Positions 32,960 through 43,229 of a stretch of 64,000 nucleotides of DNA are shown in pieces (within the stretch, counting starts at the first letter, position 1; the number at the start of each line of letters is the position of its first letter). The stretch covers positions 11,616,466 through 11,680,465 of the forward strand of contig NC_092322.1 in NCBI RefSeq assembly GCF_036785885.1. Reading direction: 5' to 3'. The notes below the pieces were generated by a model. That model did no database searches and was not told the DNA's origin. It saw nothing but the letters and a program-made list of their open reading frames with translations. Position numbers and translations under genes: made by a program. Origin of the DNA: Coffea arabica (taxonomy: Eukaryota > Streptophyta > Magnoliopsida > Gentianales > Rubiaceae).

Positions 32960-33530
32960 TGGGTGAAGTGCGAAGTGTTCGACCCAGGAGGTCGGCACGA
33001 ACGCACTTAATGAAGTGTGAAGTGTTCGACCCAGGAGGTCGGCACGAACGCGCTTAATGAAGTGTGAAGTGTTCGACCCAGGAGGTCGGCAAGAACGCAC
33101 TTAATGCTTAAAATATTCTGAAGTGTGAAGTGTTCGACCCAGGAGGTCGGCACGAACGCGCTTAATGAAGTGTGAATTGTTCGACCCAGGAAACGCTTAA
33201 TGAAGTGTGAAGTGTTCGACCCAGGAGGTCGGCACGAACGCGCTTAATGAAGTGTGAAGTGTTCGACCCAGGAGGTCGGCAAGAACGCACTTAATGCTTA
33301 AAATATTCTGAAGTGTGAAGTGTTCGACCCAGGAGGTCGGCACGAACGCGCTTAATGGAGTGTGAAGTGTTCGGCCCAGGAGGTCGGCAAGAACGCACTT
33401 AATGCTTAAAGTACTCGGTCGGAAGTGCGAATTGTTCGACCTAGGAGGTCGGCAAGGACGCGCTTAATATTTAAAGCACTCAGCCCCAAGGGGTGAGGGG
33501 TGAGGTGTTCGACCCCGGAGGTCGGCACAT
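32960..33530 (+). repeat. Tandem repeats (about 47 bp) downstream of pol in Tat element 2
   Basis: About eleven head-to-tail copies of a ~47-bp unit of the form GAAGTGTGAAGTGTTCGACC + CAGGAGGTCGGCA + CGAACGCGCTTAAT. Some units carry a 14-bp extension (GCTTAAAATATTCT). One unit is internally deleted (near 33187). A higher-order pattern is visible: the block of extended and short units at 33060-33180 recurs at 33240-33360. Each unit contains the near-palindrome CGACC..GGAGGTCG. Similar variable tandem blocks 3' of pol are known in Tat elements and can seed satellites. Confidence 0.9.
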
Positions 33531-34027
33531 AGCATTGCGAGTGGGCAAGGAAAGAAGAAAATAACTCTTCGAAATTTTGTATACATTGCAAACCTATCTA
33601 TTACAAAACTTCCGAGCTGCCTATCTATTACAAAGCGCCCTGCCCCTCTACCGCAAAATTTCCGAGCTGGTAATCTCCTTCAATGTCTGTTCTACCTACT
33701 GGTGGCCCAACCGGGGTGAAAGTTGAAAGTACACCTTAAGCATGTTGAGAGGCGTATGGTGAAGGCTATTTAGGAGCCCGGAAGCAGGAAACCCCTTCCG
33801 TCCTGGATGGACCTCCAAGAGCATTTTCAACTGGAGCATGGTCACATCCATACAAGAAGACAGAAAGGGTTTCTGGGGTGGCCACCGCCCTAGGCCACCG
33901 GCTCTTTCCCGGCAGCTCTACCAGGAGACCCGTCCTCCTCCAGGGGAACCTCCTCCAGCTCTGCTCCTACGTCGGTTCGGCGGACCAGGCTCTCCAGGGC
34001 ATGCCCCTTCCGGTACCCATCAAAGAG
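33531..34027. other. Spacer between tandem repeats and antisense gene
   Basis: Non-coding by composition; part of it should be the 3' end of the minus-strand antisense transcript. No separate gene is supported. Confidence 0.4.
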
Positions 34028-36352
34028 TCAGTCCAGCCTATCCTCGGCCGTAGGATCGTAGTCCTTGAAGTCTGCCACGTTGAAGCCGGGGAGGTTGAGG
34101 CCCTGCACCTGGGTCAGGGCCCGCGTAGAGCCAACCTGGAGGATGGGCTGGTTGAGGAGGGCGATGTCCACCTCGAACTGATCGGAGGAGATGAACTCCC
34201 GAACAGCCTTCTTCCGCTCCCGGCTGATGGTGCCAGAAAGCTCGAGGGCATGCTCCTCCTTCAGCTTGGCCACACCAGCCTTCTCCTGGTCGAGCTCCGA
34301 CCTGGTGGAGGCGAGCTGGACCTGAGCCGTGTCCAGCTCCTTCTCGGCCTTTCCCAACTTGGCCTTAAGGGAGTCCGCCTCCTTCAGGGCCTGGGAGAGC
34401 CTCTTCTCCGTCTCTTGGTTCTTCTTCCGCAGCTTCTCCAAATCGGGAGACAGCTCGGAGAAGCGGGTTGCCAGGGCAGCACCGGCGGCGTTGGCCTGCG
34501 GCAGGGAAAAAACAGGTCAGCACGACGCTATTCCCAACTAAGACGAGTACGAAACTAACCCCTGAGCTCGAGAACTTACTTGGGCCTGGGCGATGAAGTA
34601 CATGTCTTGGAGCTCAGCTGGGGCGGCGAGCTCCATCCACCTCTTGTCCCGCGGAAGGACTGAGCCCACCACCAGCTCCCGAGCCGCCTCAGGAAACTGG
34701 GCCCGGTCATTGATGGACAGCCCCCAGGGCGGGCAGAAGTGGCGGGGGTCGTGCATGATGGGGGCTTGGCCTGGCTTCAGGAGAGCTATGTGGCGGTAGT
34801 GCCACAAGCTCGGGGGAGTCGACTCCTGGACCTGCTCCTCGGCAGAGCCCACGCCCAGGTGGACTGGTCCCCCGGAGACCCGCGCAAGAGGAGGAGGCTG
34901 TGCGGAGACCAGGGCGAGCCTCTTCTGCCCAGCCTGAGAGGGCTCGTCCCCTCTGCCCCTCTTCTGTCCGGCCGCCTTCTTTTTGCTGGCGGCCTGCTTG
35001 GAGGGGGAGGGTTGTGATGTCTCCTTCTGGGGGGCTGAGCCGCCCCCCGGGGTGGAAGCCCCACCTGGGGCCCCCCGAGCAGCTCCGGGCTGGGGGTCGG
35101 GAGTGACCTCCTCGAGGGGTGCGCCCAGCAGCTGGGAGAGCTTACTCACTGAAATGAACACCAGGTCAGCCAAACGAAAGACAGTAAAAGGCAAAAAAGG
35201 GAAAATCTATACGCTATGAATAAAGACAGGGACAGAGCCAGCGTTATAGGTGTCGAGTTTGGGCTGGGGGGTCGCCACTTCCCCAGAGGATCCGGACAAC
35301 GTCCCCATCAGCCCTGCTGCGGAGATCTGCTCGGTAGAGATCCTGGTAACATCGAGCTTCACCTTGGAGCCCAACAGCGGGCCGAGGGTCTCGTAGTCCA
35401 GGTCCTTCGGGTAGGGGTCGGCCTTGACCCCCCCAACCTTCCACACATTGGGGGGAAAATGTGTGGATCTGACAAAGAAGAAATCTTCCTTCCAATCCTT
35501 AACGGAGGAGGGGAGGCCGAAGAACAACTCCTGGGCCCCTTTCCCTCCCTTGGTCTGGGGGCCACGGCGGGAGAAGTAGTACCACCCCGGGAGGGCGGAC
35601 TTAAGAATGAAGGCGGCTCGGAAAAGGGAGAGAGAGTAGGGGATGTCGCAGAGAAGGTAGTAAATCAGGAATCCGGTGATGATCCTGATGGAGGTAGGGT
35701 GAAGTTGGGTGATTCTGAGCCCCCAGTAGGTCAGAATATTGGTCAGAGCTGGATGAATGGGGAGACGGAGCCCTGCGACGAGCTGCTCCCTGTAGATGGC
35801 CACGAAGCCTGGGGGAGGTCGGCAGGCTCGGTCGTCGGGCCCGGCCGCCCTCGGCTCGAAGGCCGGAGGGATGGAGTACGACTCGGCCAGCTCGGCCACG
35901 TCCTGGGGCAATAGGGTGGCCTCCTGTAGGTCTGGGTAACCATAGGAGAATTCGGGATCCTCCCCCTGCTCCGAGGTAGGGGTCCCCTCAGAGGGATCCC
36001 TGTCCTCCCCAGCTCCGCCCTGGGCCCCGCCAGGGGAATCATGGGGGGACTGGGGAGAGGAGGTGGTTGCGGCCTCTCGCTCGAGGTAGGCGTCGAGCTC
36101 AGCCGTTTCCTCTAGAGCGCGGGCAGAAAAAGGATGGGATGAAGGAGACTGGGGTGAAGGAGAGCTCATGGTGTCAGTAGACTCGGGCAGGTCTGAGGTG
36201 TGGAAGCTGGGACTAGAAGCAGAAGAGGGGGAAAGAGGAGGAGGAGAAGATGGAGACGAAGATGAGGGTGAAGGCGAGGAAAGAACGATGATTCGGGGAG
36301 CTCTGCGGCGGATTGATACTACAGCAACAGAGGAGGAGGAATGATCCGACAT
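34028..36352 (-). CDS. Antisense gene of Tat element 2 (gypsy-type plant transposon protein, coiled coil)
   Basis: Opposite to gag-pol. Exon 1 runs from ATG 36352 to near 35210; exon 2 is 35148-34580; exon 3 is 34495-34028. The intron between exons 2 and 3 is GT-AG and keeps the frame (ACAAGTAAGT-type donor, CCGCAG acceptor). The exon 2 acceptor (TTTCAG then TGAGTAAGCTC) matches the homologous acceptor in element 1, but the exon 1 donor could not be placed in phase. The protein has a Ser/Pro-rich N-terminus, an acidic part, and the globular domain PPPGFVAIYREQLVAGLRLP and LTYWGLRITQLHPTSIRI, which aligns with element 1. It then has a basic KKKAAGQKRGRGDE patch (exon 2) and a C-terminal coiled coil (exon 3, EKLRKKNQETEKRLSQALKE). 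No stop interrupts these exons. It is read from a TATA box at 36586-36593. Function unknown. Confidence 0.75.
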
Positions 36353-36585
36353 AAAAAGTAGGAGGTAGCAGAGGGCAAAAGAGACACTGCAAAGAGGGAA
36401 GATGAGTCGCAAAAAGGACTTACTGATGACGGCAGAAGCAGGACTGAAGGCTCGCCGGAATCTGGGCACAGGACGCCGGAGGTTGCTGGAAAATGGAAAT
36501 GTGGGTGCACAGGGAGAGTGATAGCTTGAAATGCACAAGAAGAAGCGGAAATGGCAAATGGGACAGATAAGTATTTGGCATCCCC

Positions 36586-36593
36586 TATTTATA
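36586..36593 (-). promoter_or_regulatory. TATA box for the antisense gene of element 2
   Basis: On the minus strand CCCCTATAAATAGGGG, about 235 bp upstream of ATG 36352. It has the same core and flanks as the box in element 1 (5716-5723). Confidence 0.65.
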
Positions 36594-36828
36594 GGGGGAA
36601 GAGTGGAGGGAAAACGGTTGCGTGAATTTGAACCAACCCCCATGAGAACGCATTTAATGCGGGCACGAAAACCGAAGAGGCGGGACAGTTGAAAGGACGT
36701 GGGAGCAGCGTCCCTGTGACAGCACTGTACCAGAGGTGACCTCGGCAGGGTAGTGCGCGGTTCTGGCCTCCCACGTGGCAGAGATAGATTAGGTCTGCCT
36801 GACAGTCCCACCTAATCTAGGGGGCTAG

Positions 36829-37299
36829 TGCAGAGGCCCCGTTCTGGGCCCGGACACGTGGCAGCCCGGGAGGAACCGAGCTGGGCCTTGGCCCCCAGAC
36901 TCCTGGGAGCAGCCCTGGGCCGTACCAACTAGGGCTCCCAGGGGAGGCGGAGGTCCAGCCCGAAGAGGTCGGAGGAAGTCCCCCCGAGTGCGGGGTACTA
37001 TCTATACCGGGCAAGTCCCGCGTCCTGCGGAGGTCGGACTCCCTCGCAAGTATAAATAATAGCACACATCCCCTGTACAAGGTACGCTCACTATTGACAA
37101 TTTACTCTGGACAGTTGCTACTTCCCGTGAACCTTACTCACCGGAAAACTAACTTGGCCGTCGGAGCGCCCTCGGGGACAACCCTCGGGCCCCCTTTGTT
37201 AGCTCATCTTCTCTGTTTTGCAGGTCTTGGATCAGCTCTCCCATCGACACCCCGAGCTGATCAGATCAGCTCTCCTCGGGGAAGCTCTGCGCTTCTTCA
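36829..37299 (+). repeat. 3' LTR of Tat element 2
   Basis: 471 bp, TGCAGAGGCC...CTTCTTCA, followed by the target duplication TTCTT (37300-37304). It differs from the 5' LTR at five positions. Confidence 0.95.
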
Positions 37300-37304
37300 T
37301 TCTT

Positions 37305-38654
37305 GAATACTGATGTGCTGAAATGATCACAGTTGTACTAATTAGTTAATTTGGTAACTAATTTGTAACGAAAAATTATTTGATGGTCAAAAGTCGGCAC
37401 AAGTAGTAATTTAATTGCTACTTTTTTGCCCTTCATTTTATTAATCAATTTTGTATTTCACATATATCAAATGATTAAGAAAAATTTGAAATATTATTCT
37501 GAACAAATACTCCAAATATATATATATATATATATATACATACATACACATACACTCGAATAAAGGAAGTTTCTTCTGTGATGACCACCGAGCCTTCTAC
37601 TTGCCAGAATGTTAGTTTTTTTTTGGAAAGAAGGTGTAAAATTTTTCATTTTCAGAAAAAACTTTTGCTCTACCACTAACATCAACTTTAGAAAAGGTAA
37701 ACTTTTCATGTTCAGAAAAAATACTTCTACTCCAGTAATAACATAAGGTAAATTAATTTCACTTTGAAAAAACTACTCTTTGAATTGCCAAAGTGGCACA
37801 ATCTTAATTACTGTCTATCAACCATGGACATATATAACAACTAGACAATATCAACGTGCTTGAATCAGCCTGCATTAAGTGTACAAGTGAAGTGCAAAAA
37901 TGTGCTCATATGGAGAATCTAGTATAGTTTCAATAAAACTATTTCTTTTGTAAAAAAATCAAAGGTAATTTGTCTTTATATGTTTAAGGTGTAAATTAAT
38001 TATTTGACTAAGGAGAGCCCTTGGAAGAGCCAACTGGGCTACTTTACAGGGTGGGCTCAAGAATGCGCCGTGGATAATGTTAGCCCAACATGGCAACTTT
38101 GAAATTGAACATGAAAATTAAAACTTGATCACAAGTAGGGTACAAACAATCGAATCGAATCGAGCGTCCTAGTGTTCAAACTTGTTTGTTTGTTTTAACG
38201 AACTTGAAATTTTTGCCGAATTTGAATGAGTTTTTCTTAATCAAGTTTGAATGTTGTTGAGTATACAACGCCATTCAAATTTGACTACACTAATTGACGA
38301 ACCAAACTAAATTCGAATATCGAGTAATTTGGTTTATCTTTCAACCATAATCACAAGAACATATGGGGAAAAAAATTGTAAACTCTTGTTTACAACAAAT
38401 CTAGGAACCAAAAAGATAGAAATTTTTTCTTAAAAAGAAAGGTAATTTGGGTTGAGGCTCACAAAAGTTAGACTTGATCAGACTGTTTAGTTGTTTTGAT
38501 AAAATTGACATTTTCATGGTTTTTAGCTTTTTTTGAGTTATTTTTCTATCATTTTTCATTTACGATCAGCATTTTTTCTGTCACTTTTCATTTACAATTT
38601 ATTTGAATGATGCTCCTTGACTGCGTAGATTTAAGCTTGCATTTCTGAAATAGA
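37305..38654. other. AT-rich intergenic DNA right of element 2
   Basis: Contains an (AT)n/(AC)n stretch at about 37516-37555. No exon continuing the broken N-acetyltransferase-like gene was found and no other coding frame is supported. Confidence 0.45.
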
Positions 38655-39217
38655 TAATGTTAAGTGATAAAAGGAAAACAATAGAATTTGTGGGGACATT
38701 TGACTTTCATTGAATTTTTGGATGGAAAAAATTTGTGAGTCTGATAGTTTTCTGTCAAGCAGCGAGTATCTAGGGTTGTTCATTTTTCTTAAATGGATTT
38801 AGATGGATTATGTGGATTACCTACTTAAAATCATCAAACCAATTGGATTTACATCAATGTCCATCTAAATTTCTTTAGTAATCCAAAACCATTTAAATGA
38901 GGTGGATAGAGATGGTTAAATGGATATGAATTAAAATTGCCACCTCTAATTACTTGCATAAATCTAAATTTCTTTAGCAATCCAAAACCATTTGAATGAG
39001 GTGGATATGTATGAAAAAAATTGCCACCTCTAATTACTCACATAAATGTTGCAAAATCTGGATGAGAATTACTAGGAATATAGAATGGATACTTATTTTA
39101 TATTTTTGTTACTCTTTACAATTTTTTTTCCAAAATTTTAATGTTTTTCATCAAATTTCTATGCCATTTCATTGTTGTGAAAAATTGTATAATTGTAAAA
39201 TCTCTATCCAGCATTAC
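38655..39217 (+). repeat. Left arm of a ~0.5-kb inverted repeat around the F-box gene
   Basis: AT-rich, non-coding. The plus strand here matches the minus strand of about 45085-45560 over most of its length. Examples: TTGCAAAATCTGGATGAGAA here against TTCTCATCCAGATTTTGCAA there, and ATGCCATTTCATTGTTG here against CAACAATGAAATGGCAT there. The arms lie about 6 kb apart. They are probably two insertions of one repeat family in opposite orientation. Confidence 0.75.
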
Positions 39218-39224
39218 AAACTAA

Positions 39225-39500
39225 CTAGTGGGAATACCCGTGCTACGCACGGTGCTGACATTATTAAAAAAAATAAAAATAAAAGGGTGAACAAATAAAG
39301 GTGAAAAAATTGTTCCAACAAAATTAAAATGTAATATCTGTTTAACAATAGTTTGAAATATAATAGAATGTGTATACTACTACTATGTGGAAACACAGCA
39401 TCAAGCGGTTTGCCCTTCCTCATACACACTCTTCCAGCACATGATTCCATTTCAGCTTCCACTATTTGGTCCCTTGTTCTTTTTTTTTCGTTATATTGAC
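39225..39500 (-). mobile_element. Helitron, 3' end identified
   Basis: On the minus strand the end reads a perfect hairpin CCGTGC-GTA-GCACGG, eight bases, then CTAG followed by T (39228-39225, T at 39224). This matches the Helitron 3' terminus (hairpin, CTRR, insertion before T). The same terminus occurs at 51994, and both copies share the far side as well (CACTCTTCCAGYACATGATT, CCACTATTTGGTCC) before diverging. The 5' TC end was not located, and no Rep/helicase is present, so it is a non-autonomous copy. Confidence 0.6.
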
Positions 39501-41284
39501 TTTACCAAAATGAAGTATGATTAACATCTAAAAGTATTAAGAAGTATGGGTCTCTCTATACGCAAATAAAAACACATAAATATTGACCCATCAGAACTCA
39601 TATTCCCTAATGCACGAAGGTATGGGATGACTACATCCTAAGTGGCAGGACTCGAAATAACACATTGCACTGGAGAGGGTAATTTAAGTTTTAGAAATAT
39701 GCTTTAACAGTAGACATCAAAGTGGAGTAGCATCTTTGCAAGGGAATAGAGGCTTATCAAAATTGTGTCATATTTGTCCTTATAACATGCGTCATTAAAT
39801 GTCAAATAATGTCCATGGAATCACTACCTGACAAAAAGGTTTTAATCAACTGAGAAGAATAAAAATACAAAAAAAAAAAAAAAAATCGAAGTAACCGCTG
39901 TGATGATAATGAAGAAGGCCTAGTAGCGTAGAAGTCTTGGATGCATCAAACATATCATAAAGTAACATGCATTAAGTTGGCAAGAGAGAGAAACTCTTTT
40001 ATCTGGGAAATTCTTAAAAAAAAACATATATAAAGCTAGTACCTGGCAAACTAGTTCCATCCTTTCGTATTGCAATATATGGAATTTAAAGTACAGGAAC
40101 TCATTAGACTGTAGTTAATTAACAAAATTTTAAAGCAGGTCTAAGCTAGCTCGTTTTGGCGTGGTAAAGGAAGCAATTGAATGTGAAATTTCTCCCAGAA
40201 CTCTATAGTTGAATAAGGCCAACTAACTAAATTGTAGGACTGAAAAGGCATCAATTGGACTGTAGGAGTTGATAGTGGCATTTCATATACGGAGTGACAC
40301 AAATAAACTAGAAATACTAAGGACTGAAACAAGTGAACTAGGTAAACAGTGCAGATATGAGTGGGAATTCAACAACAAACAAAGACATACAATGGTAACA
40401 GTGCAGATATCTCAAGAGGAGTGGATAGAGTACAGTGAAGCATACAAAGATTCGGAGAAGATGAGCACAGAAGAAATAGCAGCTAACCTAACTCAGAGGA
40501 CAGAAGTGGAGGATGCAGAGTTGATTAAAGTGAGTATTGCTACTCATAGGAGACCGAATACTAATGCGGTTGGCATAGGTGTGACTGCTATGATCGAAGG
40601 GGATATCATAGATACAAACTCAAACATTTATAATAGATACAAGTTATGACTTTTCTCCCCAATTCATATCATAGAGTAGGCTTTTGATTTTCTAAAATTT
40701 AAAGTTCTTAACTTTAAAAAAAGCATCAAGGTTTTAACTTGATAACTATTAACTACTTTTTAAGTTAGAATATATAATTATTTTTTATTTAATATAATTT
40801 TATTAAGAAAAATAGAAACAAGAATAATATTTTTTTGTAGAAAAGGAACTAATTTGTTTTTTTCTTTAAAGCTTTAGTAACAATTAGTTAAATGCAAGAA
40901 AAAAAATAAATTATTAAAGGCACTAATTGGCTTTTTCCTTAAAGCTTTAGTAACAATTAGCTAAATGTTAAAAAATTATTATATAGTAAAAAAAAAAGAA
41001 ATTTTTTATGTAAGGAAATGTTAGTCGGAAACAATTCTAATTTTTAATGAATTCTTCAACCATCCAAACAAAGAATTTGGAATTCCAAATGAATTCTGTA
41101 TCAATTCTATGCATTTCCCAAACAAAAGAATTCCAATGTTTTAGAATTCCAATTCATAGAATTCTAATTCTATAGAATTCCAATTCCAATTCTGTGGATA
41201 TTTCACGATTCACATCAAACGCATTCAACCAAACTTCTCATTAATCCTACTTATCCAATAATAATAATAATAATAAAAGCCTCG
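39501..41284. other. Intergenic DNA
   Basis: A 126-codon open frame at 40269-40649 (plus) ends with RRPNTNAVGIGVTA, faintly like the start of a retroelement RNase H, but no firm homology can be given. The stretch 41040-41200 is crowded with GAATTCC and CCAATTC words. Nothing else was recognised. Confidence 0.35.
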
Positions 41285-41460
41285 TTGAATCACAGACACA
41301 CGATCCCAAAATATAATTCAAAGCTGATTGTTCTCCAAGAATGGTTTCTAAAGAGTATAAATCCCAACTTTGTAGCTTACTAGTGCATTTCCTTCTGTTA
41401 CTGCTTTCACCTAACACAAGATCTTGCGCTTTAAAAAATGAAGAAGAATATGCTTGACAT
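41285..41460 (-). pseudogene. F-box-associated domain remnant
   Basis: On the minus strand, about 41390-41290 encodes VSYKVGIYTL. After a one-base frameshift and a TAG, it continues in similarity to the intact F-box gene 2.4 kb away (the region of that gene encoding VSYKVGIYTLRNLSWKTITF, near 43806-43865). Nucleotide similarity extends over at least 75 bp. The rest of the F-box gene is missing, so this is a broken paralogue in opposite orientation. Confidence 0.65.
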
Positions 41461-41626
41461 AGAGGGACGAACCAGGAATTCCAATTTTTGGGGTCGATTT
41501 CCAATTTTGATATATTTGGTAATAACAATTGTAAAAGCATCTACTATATTAGCAAAGAATCTTGTTTCTTTCCTTTGCTTCACTTAATCTTGTTTAATCT
41601 AACATGGTTCTTTGTGTTACCACACT

Positions 41627-42390
41627 TAGACATGTCAATGGATAGGATTTGGATTGATCCTTTGATCCAAATTCAGACCCATTAAATTTAGTTAAGCTCA
41701 GATACAAACCCAGATCCTTATGGATTTGAAAATTAGGTTGAAACCTAGACGCTCCTGGATCTAGCTATCCAATGTGTATCCATTATATTTTTGTAAACAT
41801 ACTAAAATAAAAATATATAGATTTAAAAAATATATCTATATAAACACCATCCAATTTTTATTTTCAAATAATAAAATTAATATTCAAAAAATTGAATGCA
41901 ATATTATAGACTCAAAAAACTAATTACTATCGACTTCTTCTATTTATTTTTGAAAATTTTATTGTATCTACATCAAATCTTTCATTTATTTACCTTTATT
42001 TTTTCTCCTTTTTCTGAAAAAATTTGTGCTAATTACAATGACAACTAGAATTAGGTTGAAAAAAGAAACAATCATGAAGTCTTATTGTATTTAATCCAAT
42101 AACCATAGAATATTAGAATATTTTATAAATTTACTAATATATATACATACACGCACATACATATATAATTTAATTATATATACATGGGTCTGGGTAGAGT
42201 CTGATATGAATTTTAATTTGGATATGGATCATAAAAAATCAGATCCTATTGAAATCCATGATTTTTTTACAGGATCTGAGTTTGGGCACGATCTAGGTTT
42301 CAGAAATTAAATTCAAATCTTACCCAAATAAATTAGATCTGCATTGGATTTGAGTAAGATTTGATTCATTGACATGCCTAGGCGTAATGG
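41627..42390. mobile_element. Possible non-autonomous hAT-like element
   Basis: The ends are imperfect inverted repeats: AGACATGTCAATGGATAGGA at the left and the complement of AGGCATGTCAATGAATCAAA at the right. The interior is AT-rich and non-coding. The G-x-CATGTCAATG form of terminus is common in hAT-type MITEs. No 8-bp target duplication was found, so the call is tentative. Confidence 0.4.
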
Positions 42391-43229
42391 TGTGTCTTTC
42401 CACGTCATGCACTCGCGCAAAGCACACTAGCACCTCATCCACAGCTCTTCTCCCTCAAAATTTAAAAAAAAAAAAAAAATCATGTTTTTCCAGCAGTCAA
42501 TTGAACTATTGAGCCCTTGACAAAATGAAAATGTTGGCCATAGTATGGATAGTAAATTTGCAAGCGTTTCGACTGAATTGTGCGATCCTCAATGTTGGTC
42601 TTGGTCTCATTTTTTTACAATTTTTTTTTTTTTTTTTTACTTCTTTTGGAGAGTCATCACTCTGTAAGGTGTATTTTGTCACTGTATGTTTGATTTCTTC
42701 CTGTCAAAACCTCAACTGATTTTGTCACTGTATGCACTGGGATTGATCACCCACCCGTCTAAAAACTCAAAGATATATATTGGCTTTGTGTTTTAGCACG
42801 CTCAAACTAATTTCTTGAATGCCCCGGTAAATGTGAACCCAAGCCAAAACCTCGCACGGCACTAGAAGCGGAGCAGCCAGAGAAGGAACCATAATAAATT
42901 GCTGACGTCTTCTTAATGGTCTAATACTTCCAACTAAAACAAATTTTGCTGCTCTCTCCCATCCCGCCCGCTCTCCCTCTCTCGCAATCAATCTTGGCCA
43001 TTTTTATTTCCTTGAAATACGCAGAAGATCATCAACTTCAACATTAATGGCAGCAGCAACCTCGCTGTACTAATCCTATGCGACAACAAAAGCAGATCGA
43101 CTATTGCTGTTAATTTGTTGATCCATATGCTTACGTCATCTTTTGCCCCCCTTATCGCTTCGATATCTCAGAGTATAACATCAAGAGTCAAAGATTTAAT
43201 TTTAAGTTATAATTCTGGGATCAGCAAAG
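42391..43229. other. Upstream region of the F-box gene
   Basis: Contains homopolymer runs (A at 42463-42479, T at 42617-42638) and the likely promoter and leader of the F-box gene. A CT-rich stretch lies near 42955-42985. No distinct TATA box could be chosen with confidence. Confidence 0.35.

Larger units (their letters stand above)
26795..37299 (+). mobile_element. Tat element 2: full-length, young Ty3/gypsy retrotransposon
   Basis: 10,505 bp on the plus strand with 471-bp LTRs and the 5-bp duplication TTCTT at 26790-26794 and 37300-37304. Counted by eye, the LTRs differ at 5 of 471 positions (about 1%), so insertion is recent. Order: LTR, primer-binding site, gag, protease, reverse transcriptase, RNase H, second RNase H, integrase, a tandem-repeat block (about 32960-33530), a minus-strand antisense gene, polypurine tract (AGGGGGCTAG, 36819-36828), LTR. 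It is GC-rich compared with surrounding DNA. Only three coding lesions were found (TGA in gag, a frame change at the gag/protease border, TAG in reverse transcriptase). Confidence 0.95.

Noticed and set aside
32960-33530. Regular repeats resembling a CRISPR array
   Set aside because: The repeats are contiguous with no unique spacers, sit inside a plant retrotransposon, and match the known 3' tandem blocks of Tat elements.
40269-40649. 126-codon plus-strand frame as a gene
   Set aside because: No recognisable domain beyond a vague RNase H-like word, no promoter context, and no continuation; kept only as a note.
41040-41200. Cluster of GAATTC-like words as a regulatory site
   Set aside because: It looks like AT-rich simple-sequence drift; no symmetry or partner signal was found.
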